Positions 55,121-62,089 of a DNA stretch of 64,000 nucleotides are shown piece after piece. This DNA is from Variovorax atrisoli 110B. Its GTDB lineage: Bacteria; Pseudomonadota; Gammaproteobacteria; Burkholderiales; Burkholderiaceae_C. The notes beneath the pieces are model-generated. The model searched no databases, had not been told where the DNA came from, and saw only the letters and a program-made list of their open reading frames with translations. The translations under genes and the position numbers were made by a program. The stretch spans positions 572,204-636,203 of the forward strand of contig NZ_KB907450.1 of NCBI RefSeq assembly GCF_000382045.1, read 5' to 3'. Within the stretch, counting starts at the first letter, position 1, and each line of letters starts with the position of its first letter.

Positions 55121-57531
55121 CGCAGCCGGGGCAGCTGCAGCAGGCGGGCGGACCGCCGGGCAGGGGGCGGAGGGCGGCCGTGCTGCTGGCATGGCTGCTG
55201 GTGCTGCTGTGCGGCGTGGTGGTGATCGCGCGCACGCAGATCGGCGCCGATCTTTCGGCCTTCCTTCCCAAGAGCCCCGACATGCGCCAGCGCGTGCTGA
55301 TCGAGCAGCTGCAAAGCGGTGTCGCCTCGCGCACGCTGATGATGGGTTTCGAGGGCGGCAGCGCGGCGCAGCGGGCTTCGGTGTCCCGCGCGGTCGCGAA
55401 GGAGATGCGCGAGAGCAAGCTCTTCGAACTGGTCCAGAACGGAGACGTCAGCGACTGGAGCGACACCGGAACCTGGGTATTCGACCACCGGTATCAGCTT
55501 TCGCCCGGCGTGAATCCGGGGCACTTCACTCCGGAGGGCCTGCGCGACGCTATCACCGAGACCTTGTCGATGCTCGGTACGCCGGCCGGCAACGCGATCA
55601 AGCCGCTCCTCGACCGCGACCCGACCGGCGAGACGCAGCGCATCGCCATGGAACTGGTGCCCGCAAGTTCGCCGCGCAGCGAGGACGGGGTGTGGATGTC
55701 GCGCACCGCGCCGCGCGCACTGATGATCGCCACCACGCGCGCCGCCGGCAGCGACCTCGACGCTCAGGCCGTGGCCATCGCCCGTGTGCATTCCGCCTAC
55801 GAGGCCGCGACGCGTGCCATGGGCGCCGAGGCCCCGAAGCTCCTGCTGAGCGGTCCGCCGGTGTTCTCGGTGATGAGCCGCGACAAGATCAAGACCGAAG
55901 CCATCCACCTCGCGGTGGTGGGCGGCATCGTGATGGGCGGGCTGCTGCTGCTGGCCTTCGCGTCGCCGCGCGCGCTGGTCATCGCCTTCCTGCCGGTGGC
56001 GACCGGCGTGGTGATCGGCACCGCGAGCGTGAGCCTGGTGTTAGGCTCGGTGCACGGGCTGACGCTGGGCTTCGGCAGCACGCTGATCGGCGAGACGGTC
56101 GACTACGCCATCTATTACCTGATCCAGGCGCGCCAGGTCGGCGCGGGTGCGGTTCCCGGTACCGGCTGGCGTCGCTGGCTCGACCAGAACTGGCCGACCG
56201 TGCGGCTGGGGCTGCTGACCTCGGTGTGCGGCTTCGCGGCGCTCGTGTTCTCCGGCTTTCCGGGGCTGGCGCAGCTGGGCGTTTTCTCCATCGCGGGCCT
56301 CGTCTCGGCCGCGCTGGCCACGCGCTACGTGCTGCCCGTGCTGGCACCCGATGGCGCCACGGGCATGGGCATGCGCCGCTACATGGCGCAGCTTGCCGGG
56401 GCGCTGGTGCGCGGCCTGCCGCGCCTGCGCTGGCCGCTGGCCGCGCTCGGCGTGGCCGCGCTGGCGCTGGTGCTGTGGCAGGGCGGCCACCTGTGGCGCG
56501 CCGACCTTGGCGCCATGAGCCCGGTTCCCAAGGCCTCCCAGCAGCTCGACGAGATGCTGCGCAACGACATCGGCGCGAGCGACGGCGGCGTGCTGGTGGT
56601 GGCCTTCGGCGACGACGAGCAGGCCGCGCTGCGCCACACCGAGGCCGCCGCCGCGAAGCTCGACGCACTGGTCGACAGCGGCGATCTGGTCGGCTACGAG
56701 ACCGTCACCCGCGTGCTGCCGAGCCTGGAGGTCCAGTCGGCACGCCTCGCCGGCCTGCCGGACGCGCAGACCCTGCGCTCCAACCTCGCGGAGGCCACGA
56801 AGGGGCTGCCGCTGCCGGCATCGCGGCTGGAGCCGTTCGTGGCCGATGTGGAGGCCGCGCGCAAGCTGTCGCCGATACAGCGCGCCGAGCTGGCCGACGG
56901 GCCGCTGGGCGCGGTCCTGAATACGCTCATGTACCAGCGCCCCGGCGGCGGCTGGGGCACGCTGCTGGTGCTGCACCCGGGCGCGAAGTTCGACCAGGCC
57001 CGGCTCGAGGCCGCGCTGTCGGGCCTGCCCGAGGTGCAGGTGGTCGACGTCGGGCGAGAGCTCGCGAGCCTGTACCAGCGCTATCTGCACGAGGCCTTCG
57101 TGCAGGTGCTGCTCGGCGCGCTGGCGGTGGTGGTGCTGCTGGGCATCTATCTGCGCTCGTGGCGCCGGCTGCTGGCTGTTTGCCAGCCGCTGCTCTTCGC
57201 GGTGGTGCTCACGCTGGGCGGCATGGCCGTGCTGCAGGCGGCGCTCGGCATCCTTCACCTGGTCGGCCTGCTGCTGATCGTGGCGGTGGGCTCGAACTAC
57301 GCGCTCTTCTTCGACCAGTTGCGCACCACCGGCACGGCCGACGAGGACACGCTGGCCTCGCTGATGCTGGCCAACCTGACGACGGTGGTGTCCTTCGGGC
57401 TGATCGCGATCTCGGACATTCCGGCGCTGTCGTCGATCGGCCGGGTGGTCGCGCCCGGTGCGCTGCTGGCGCTGCTGCTGTCGGCGGCGTTCGCGCGCAG
57501 CGTGGGGCCATCGCGGCCCGGGCGCGGCTGA
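55117..57531 (+). CDS. MMPL/RND-family lipid exporter
   Basis: 804 residues, with the two-fold MMPL design: TM helix about 20-42, periplasmic loop about 45-230, a helix group about 260-420 (GGIVMGGLLLLAFASPRALV, GFGSTLIGETVDYAIYYLIQ), a second periplasmic loop 430-640, then a helix group to the end (VQVLLGALAVVVLLGIYLRS, GLLLIVAVGSNYALFFDQLR). It has the Tyr and Asp residues in TVDYAIYY and SNYALFFD that fit proton coupling in this family. GTG start overlaps LolA stop (GTGA). It would move the operon's lipid across the inner membrane. Confidence 0.93.
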   Translation: MTQPGQLQQAGGPPGRGRRAAVLLAWLLVLLCGVVVIARTQIGADLSAFLPKSPDMRQRVLIEQLQSGVASRTLMMGFEGGSAAQRASVSRAVAKEMRESKLFELVQNGDVSDWSDTGTWVFDHRYQLSPGVNPGHFTPEGLRDAITETLSMLGTPAGNAIKPLLDRDPTGETQRIAMELVPASSPRSEDGVWMSRTAPRALMIATTRAAGSDLDAQAVAIARVHSAYEAATRAMGAEAPKLLLSGPPVFSVMSRDKIKTEAIHLAVVGGIVMGGLLLLAFASPRALVIAFLPVATGVVIGTASVSLVLGSVHGLTLGFGSTLIGETVDYAIYYLIQARQVGAGAVPGTGWRRWLDQNWPTVRLGLLTSVCGFAALVFSGFPGLAQLGVFSIAGLVSAALATRYVLPVLAPDGATGMGMRRYMAQLAGALVRGLPRLRWPLAALGVAALALVLWQGGHLWRADLGAMSPVPKASQQLDEMLRNDIGASDGGVLVVAFGDDEQAALRHTEAAAAKLDALVDSGDLVGYETVTRVLPSLEVQSARLAGLPDAQTLRSNLAEATKGLPLPASRLEPFVADVEAARKLSPIQRAELADGPLGAVLNTLMYQRPGGGWGTLLVLHPGAKFDQARLEAALSGLPEVQVVDVGRELASLYQRYLHEAFVQVLLGALAVVVLLGIYLRSWRRLLAVCQPLLFAVVLTLGGMAVLQAALGILHLVGLLLIVAVGSNYALFFDQLRTTGTADEDTLASLMLANLTTVVSFGLIAISDIPALSSIGRVVAPGALLALLLSAAFARSVGPSRPGRG

Positions 57532-57551
57532 TCGGGGGAAAATCCGGTTCC

Positions 57552-58376
57552 ATGTCTTCCGCTTCCGCGTCCACCAACGAATCCTGGCCCTGGCCGCCGG
57601 CCATCCGTGCCAGCGCGGCATGGCATGCGGCCGCCATCGGCGCGGGCGTGCTGGTGCCGGGCGCCTTGCCCTGGGCCATTGGCGCGATCGTGCTGAACCA
57701 CGCGCTGATCACCGGCGCCGGACTCACGCCGCGCAGCAGCCTGCTGGGGCCCAACGTCACCCGGCTGCCAGAGGCGGCGGCGGCGCGGCGCGAAGTCGCC
57801 ATCACCATCGACGACGGCCCCGAGCCCGAAGTCACGCCGCGCGTGCTCGACCTGCTCGACGCGCACGGCCAGCGCGCCACCTTCTTCTGCATCGCCGAGC
57901 GGGTGCTCACGCAGCCCGCGCTGGCCCGGGAGATCGTCGCGCGCGGCCACAGCATCCAGAACCACACGGCGCAGCACCGGCACAACTTCTCGTTCCTCGG
58001 GCCGCGCGGTTTCGCGGCCGAGATCGCACGGGCGCAGGACATCCTCGCCGACGTGATCGGCCAGCGCCCGACCTGCTTTCGCGCGCCGGCCGGCCTGCGC
58101 AACCCTTTCCTCGAACCCGTGCTGCACCGCCTGGGCCTCTCGCTCGTGAGCTGGACGCGGCGCGGCTTCGACACCCGCGAGGGCGACGCCGCCAAGGTGA
58201 TGGCGCGCCTGAGCCGAAACCTGCAGGCGCGCGACATCCTGTTGCTGCACGACGGCAACGCCGCGCGCACCGCTGCGGGACAACCTGTTTTGCTGGAGGT
58301 ATTGCCCTTGTTGCTCGAACGCCTGCGCGCCGATGGACTGCGCTCCGTGACCCTGCCGGAAGGGCTGAAGCCATGA
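57552..58376 (+). CDS. Polysaccharide deacetylase (NodB domain)
   Basis: 274 residues. Two hydrophobic segments at about 21-60 (AAIGAGVLVPGALPWAIGAI) anchor it. The NodB catalytic motifs are complete: motif 1 AITIDDGPEPEVTPRVLDLL (Asp pair), motif 2 SIQNHTAQHRHNF (HTxxH metal ligands), motif 3 CFRAPAGLRNPF and motif 5 DILLLHDGNAART. The substrate is probably an acetylated sugar of a membrane-bound or lipid-linked carrier, possibly also another amide or ester. It starts 20 bp after the exporter gene. Its presence in an aryl-polyene-like operon is less common. Confidence 0.92.
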   Translation: MSSASASTNESWPWPPAIRASAAWHAAAIGAGVLVPGALPWAIGAIVLNHALITGAGLTPRSSLLGPNVTRLPEAAAARREVAITIDDGPEPEVTPRVLDLLDAHGQRATFFCIAERVLTQPALAREIVARGHSIQNHTAQHRHNFSFLGPRGFAAEIARAQDILADVIGQRPTCFRAPAGLRNPFLEPVLHRLGLSLVSWTRRGFDTREGDAAKVMARLSRNLQARDILLLHDGNAARTAAGQPVLLEVLPLLLERLRADGLRSVTLPEGLKP

Positions 58377-59143
58377 ACGCGGCGATGTCGCCTTCACTCT
58401 CCACCGAGGCCGCCTGGCGCGAACTGCACGAGGCCGCCACCGTCCCGTACAAGAAGGGCGGCAACTTCGCCTGGCATTTCGCGCGCGGCAAGCTCGGGCG
58501 CGACCCGGTGTTCCGCGGGCTGCTCGAGCGCCGTCTGTTCGGCGAGCAGCACCAGCGCGTGGTCGACATCGGCTGCGGACAGGGCCTGTTCGCGAGCCTG
58601 CTGGCCTCGATGAGCGCGATGCAGAAGCAGGGCCGCTGGCCGTCGTCGTGGGCGGCCACGCCGCACGGCGCCGACTACACCGGCATCGAGCTCATGCCCA
58701 AGGACGTGGCGCGCGCCGAGGCTTCCATCGGCCACCTGGAGCCGGCACCCCGGCTGGTCTGCGCCGACATGTGCAAGGCCGATCTGCCCGACTGCGATCT
58801 CGTCGTGATCCTCGACGTGCTGCACTACGTGAACCTCGAGGCGCAGGAAGGCGTGCTGCTGCGCGTGCGCGATGCGCTGCGCCGCGGCGGCAACCCGCAC
58901 GCGCGGCTGCTGCTGCGCGTGGGCGACGCCTCCAGCCGCCGCGGCTTCGCCATCAGCCAGTGGGTGGACCGCACCGTCACCCGCATCCGCGGCCACAAGG
59001 TCTCGCCGACCTGGGGCCGTCCTCTGGCCGAGTGGACGGCGGTGCTCGACCGCCTGGGCTTCCGCGTGCAGAGCATTCCGATGAGCGAGGGCACTCCCTT
59101 CGCCAATGTTCTGCTGGTGGCCGACCTGGAGCCGGCTGCTTGA
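58373..59143 (+). CDS. Class I SAM-dependent methyltransferase
   Basis: 256 residues. SAM motif I VVDIGCGQGLFASLL (about 63-77), acidic strand-2 end TGIELMPKDVARAE, LVCADMCKADLPDCDLVVIL (motif II-like), then a long C-terminal half. A short N-terminal region WHFARGKLGRDPVF precedes the Rossmann fold. No substrate signature recognised; candidates in aryl-polyene operons methylate an aromatic head group. ATG 58373 overlaps the deacetylase stop (ATGA). Confidence 0.9.
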   Translation: MNAAMSPSLSTEAAWRELHEAATVPYKKGGNFAWHFARGKLGRDPVFRGLLERRLFGEQHQRVVDIGCGQGLFASLLASMSAMQKQGRWPSSWAATPHGADYTGIELMPKDVARAEASIGHLEPAPRLVCADMCKADLPDCDLVVILDVLHYVNLEAQEGVLLRVRDALRRGGNPHARLLLRVGDASSRRGFAISQWVDRTVTRIRGHKVSPTWGRPLAEWTAVLDRLGFRVQSIPMSEGTPFANVLLVADLEPAA

Positions 59144-59601
59144 CCGCGCCGCAGACGCTCGATCGCGCGGGCATCGCCCTGCGCATTCCGCACAGCGGCA
59201 GCATGTGCCTGCTGGAGCGGCTCGAAGGCTGGGACGCCGAATCGATCCGTTGCACCACCACCACCCATTCGCAGGCCGACAACCCGCTTCGCACCGAAAG
59301 CGGCCTGCTGGCGCCGAACGCGATCGAGTACGCAGCGCAGGCGATGGCCCTGCACGGCGGCCTGCTGGCGGAAGAGGGCAGCGCGCCTTCGGCCGGCTTT
59401 CTCGCGAGTGCGCGCAACGTGAAGCTTGCGGTGGCGCGGCTGGACGACGTGGCCGGCGCCCTGCAGATCGCGGCCCGGCGCCTCTCGGGCGACGACCGGC
59501 AGATCCTCTATGAATTCACGGTGCAGGCCGAGGATGGCCGCATGCTGGCCGAAGGCCGCGCCGTGGTGGTCCTGAATACGCCGCTCGCCGCGGCAGCATA
59601 A
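59140..59601 (+). CDS. ApeP-like 3-hydroxyacyl-ACP dehydratase
   Basis: 153 residues, single hotdog domain of the COG4706-type dehydratases. Blocks: IPHSGSMCLLERLEGW (about 18-33), LLAPNAIEYAAQAMALHGGL with the helix of the hotdog fold, and ASARNVKLAVARL, VQAEDGRMLAEGRAVVVL. The start is TTG 59140, overlapping the methyltransferase stop (TTGA). It is the second dehydratase of the operon, besides the fused one at 51761-53476. Confidence 0.87.
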   Translation: MTAPQTLDRAGIALRIPHSGSMCLLERLEGWDAESIRCTTTTHSQADNPLRTESGLLAPNAIEYAAQAMALHGGLLAEEGSAPSAGFLASARNVKLAVARLDDVAGALQIAARRLSGDDRQILYEFTVQAEDGRMLAEGRAVVVLNTPLAAAA

Positions 59602-59622
59602 GAAAGAAAGCACGTCGTCGCC

Positions 59623-60354
59623 ATGAGTCTCGAAGGAAAACGCGCCCTGATCACCGGCGCCAGCGGAGCGCTCGGCGCAGCCATGGCACAGCGCCTGGCG
59701 CGCGACGGCGCCACCGTGCTGCTGCATGCCAACTCGCGGCCCGAGGCGGTCGAGCAGCTGGCGGCAACGATCGCGGCCGCGGGCGGCAAGGCCGAATGCC
59801 ATGTGTTCGACCTGAGCAGCGACGAGGCTTGCGCTGCAGCATGCGCTCGCATCCTCGAAGGAGGGGCGGTGCAGATCCTGGTCAACAACGCCGGCGTGCA
59901 CGACGACGCCGTGCTGCCCGGCATGCGCGCCGAACAGTGGCACAAGGTGATCGACGTGTCGCTCAACGGCTTCTTCCGCGTCACGCAGCCGCTGCTGCTG
60001 CCGATGATGCGCACGCGCTGGGGCCGAATCCTGAACATCTCGTCGGTGGCCGCCATTGCCGGCAACCGGGGGCAGGTCAACTACGCGGCCGCCAAGGGCG
60101 CTCTCAACAGCGCGACCAAGGCGCTGTCGCTCGAAGTGGCCTCGCGCGGCGTGACCGTGAACGCCATCGCACCGGGGATCATCGCGTCGCCGATGGCGGA
60201 TGCGGTGTTCGACCCCGCCGTCATCAACCAGATGGTGCCGGTCAAGCGCGCCGGAACGCCGCAGGAAGTGGCGGCGCTGGCCTCGTTCCTCGCGAGCGAG
60301 GAGGCCGGCTACATCACGGGGCAGGTGATCTCGATCAACGGCGGGATGATCTGA
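59623..60354 (+). CDS. 3-Oxoacyl-ACP reductase (FabG-type SDR)
   Basis: 243 residues, classical short-chain dehydrogenase. Cofactor motif ALITGASGALGAAMAQRLA (about 7-25), NNAGVHDD (about 89-96), catalytic Ser in LNISSVAAIAGNRGQVNY, Tyr-x3-Lys in NYAAAKGALNSATKAL and the GYITGQVISINGGMI end typical of FabG. It reduces 3-ketoacyl-ACP, here for the operon's chain elongation rather than housekeeping fatty-acid synthesis, as inferred from context. It is the last gene of the plus-strand operon. Confidence 0.93.
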   Translation: MSLEGKRALITGASGALGAAMAQRLARDGATVLLHANSRPEAVEQLAATIAAAGGKAECHVFDLSSDEACAAACARILEGGAVQILVNNAGVHDDAVLPGMRAEQWHKVIDVSLNGFFRVTQPLLLPMMRTRWGRILNISSVAAIAGNRGQVNYAAAKGALNSATKALSLEVASRGVTVNAIAPGIIASPMADAVFDPAVINQMVPVKRAGTPQEVAALASFLASEEAGYITGQVISINGGMI

Positions 60355-60371
60355 AGGCCCGGCGAGGCCTC

Positions 60372-61064
60372 TTACAGAGGCAAGGTGTCGAAGGCTGCGT
60401 AGGCCGTCGCCAGCCACGACTTCACGCGCTGGCGCTCCAGCAGGCCCAGCGCATGCGGTCCCTCGCGGTCGTTCACGGCTTTCCAGAAGCTGGTGTTCTG
60501 CGCGTCGATCTTGCGCATGCTCGCGTCGTGCAGGCGGGGCAGGGCGATCACGCGGGCGCCGTTGGCCGTGGCCTTCGACAGCGACTGCGATGCGAGCAGC
60601 ATGCCGAAGTCGCTGCCGCGTCCGTAGTTCTGCACCACGATGTAGTTGGGACGGTTGCCGAAGGTGTCGATCAGCGTGCCGAGCAGGTCGGTCGAGTCCT
60701 TGCCGTCGTCCAGCACATGCCAGAAGTTGACGGTGACGCCGATCTCGGCGAAAACGTCGAATAGGTCGGATTCCTTGATCCAGCGCGCCAATGGCGCCAG
60801 CGTCTGTGCCGCGAGGTCGACGATCACGCTCTGCTGCGGGTTCGTCTCGAAGCCGTTGACCACGGTGTCGAGGCCCTCGAAGCTGTCGACCACCACCGGA
60901 GAGGCGAAGCCTTCGTAGAAGCGGGTGAAGGAGCTGTGCGAGCGATCGGTGTCGAAGCCGGTGAAGGGCCGGCTGTGATCGATGAAGTACTGGGCCAGCA
61001 CCCGAGCGGTGACCGACTTGCCTACGCCGCCTTTTTCGCCGCCGATGAAATTGATGGAGCTCAT
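60372..61064 (-). CDS. Orphan ParA/MinD-type P-loop ATPase
   Basis: 230 residues. Deviant Walker A INFIGGEKGGVGKSVTARVL (about 4-23), FDTDRSHSSFTRFYEGFAS, Walker B-like QQSVIVDLAAQTLAP and IVVQNYGRGSDFGMLLASQS. Similar proteins are sometimes named mobilisation proteins, but no parB, relaxase or plasmid gene is nearby. The motif FTGFDTDRSH is unusual for chromosome-partition ParA. The role could be positioning of a membrane or lipid machine. It is convergent with fabG (17-bp gap). Confidence 0.85.
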   Translation of the reverse strand: MSSINFIGGEKGGVGKSVTARVLAQYFIDHSRPFTGFDTDRSHSSFTRFYEGFASPVVVDSFEGLDTVVNGFETNPQQSVIVDLAAQTLAPLARWIKESDLFDVFAEIGVTVNFWHVLDDGKDSTDLLGTLIDTFGNRPNYIVVQNYGRGSDFGMLLASQSLSKATANGARVIALPRLHDASMRKIDAQNTSFWKAVNDREGPHALGLLERQRVKSWLATAYAAFDTLPL

Positions 61065-61192
61065 GAATTGCTGCTGCCTCGAATGGGTTGAGGAGGGGAG
61101 GGCCGGGCCATTCTAGGGGCCGGCTTTCTCCTTCGATTCGTCGCCACTTGCGATCGCGTAACGGCTTGCAGCAAGAGGCGCGCCCGGTGGGC

Positions 61193-61975
61193 TCACTTGG
61201 GCACGAGCGTGAACAGGGGCATGACCACCCCCATCACCCAGTTCTGGCCGAAGTCGAGCGCCGCCCGACGGTATTTCTCGTCGGCCTGCGCGGCCAGCAG
61301 GTCGAGGCGTGCCACCACCTTGGAGAGTTCGCGATCGGCCACGAGGTTGCGGCCGCGGTCGCTGATCTCGGTGGCCAGCAGCAGGGGCTGGCCGTCGGGG
61401 CCGGTCTTGGAGGAGATGAGCCACAGCGAGATCTCGAAGTTGCGCGCGGCCCGGAAGCTGTTCTCGGCGTTGATGCCGTCGAGCATGGTCTGGTCCCAGG
61501 TGTCGCCGTTGGCCTGCTTGAGCATGGTGGCCCAGCCGTAGACCAGCGCGGCCACGCGATCGCCCTGGTAGCCCTGTGGGGTGGTGTCGAAGGCCATGCG
61601 GATGGCGTCGATGCCGCTGGCGCCCTTGAGCTCGGGCAGCGGCGGGCCCTTGAGCACCGCGTCCCAGGCGCGCTGGGTGGCTTCCTCCATGCTGGCAGCC
61701 GACTTTCGCCATTCGCGCGGGTTGCGCTTGTAGAGCGTGCTCTGCACCCGGCGTATCGACTGCAGGTTGTCGCGCAGCGAAAGGTTGGCGATGCGGTTGG
61801 CGCCGGACTGCAGCCACTCCTGGTTGCTGTAGGGTTCGGCGCGCTGGGTGTCGCGCACCGACGAACAGCCTGCAATGCCGAGCAGGGCGGCGAGCAGGAC
61901 GGCGAGCGAGCCTGCCCTGCGCGCCGTGCGGCGGGCCCGGCGCGCGGCAAGGGGTGAAACCGGGGAATCGTGCAT
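61193..61975 (-). CDS. Lipoprotein of unknown function, 260 residues
   Basis: An Arg-rich N-terminus (RRARRTARRAGSLAVLLAAL) and lipobox GIAGCSS (Cys about 37). The mature part is soluble and helical: GANRIANLSLRDNLQSIRRV, TLYKRNPREWRKSAASMEEA, ALVYGWATMLKQANGDTWDQ, NFEISLWLISSKTGPDGQPL and EKYRRAALDFGQNWVMGVVM. The long conserved-looking middle and C-terminus suggest a real family, but I cannot name it. Lies between the ParA-like ATPase (128-bp gap) and divergent smc. Confidence 0.85.
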   Translation of the reverse strand: MHDSPVSPLAARRARRTARRAGSLAVLLAALLGIAGCSSVRDTQRAEPYSNQEWLQSGANRIANLSLRDNLQSIRRVQSTLYKRNPREWRKSAASMEEATQRAWDAVLKGPPLPELKGASGIDAIRMAFDTTPQGYQGDRVAALVYGWATMLKQANGDTWDQTMLDGINAENSFRAARNFEISLWLISSKTGPDGQPLLLATEISDRGRNLVADRELSKVVARLDLLAAQADEKYRRAALDFGQNWVMGVVMPLFTLVPK

Positions 61976-62055
61976 GCCCTGACGTTATCATCCAAGGCTG
62001 GGGCGGCGGCCTGCTGCAAGCTGCGGGCCCGTGCAATTTTCCTTACAAATCAATA

Positions 62056-62075
62056 CCTTGGCGCTACTGCCAAGG
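62056..62075 (+). promoter_or_regulatory. CCTTGGC/GCCAAGG hairpin in the smc leader
   Basis: A seven-base stem with a six-base loop ends 14 bases before the smc start GTG. Its right arm contains AAGG, part of the likely ribosome-binding site, so it could damp translation. Small and possibly coincidental. Confidence 0.4.
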
Positions 62076-62089
62076 CAGGCCGACAAGTC

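Noticed and set aside
55191..58376. A very long plus-strand open frame (about 1060 codons) across the MMPL exporter and deacetylase genes.
   Set aside because: Only its last 274 codons are real (the NodB deacetylase from 57552). The rest is Arg/Ala-rich out-of-frame sequence opposite good codon use of the exporter.
60372..61064. A plasmid or integrative element signalled by the ParA-like/mobilisation-like gene.
   Set aside because: No integrase, relaxase, tRNA attachment site or direct repeats are seen around it; neighbours are chromosomal genes (fabG-type, smc).
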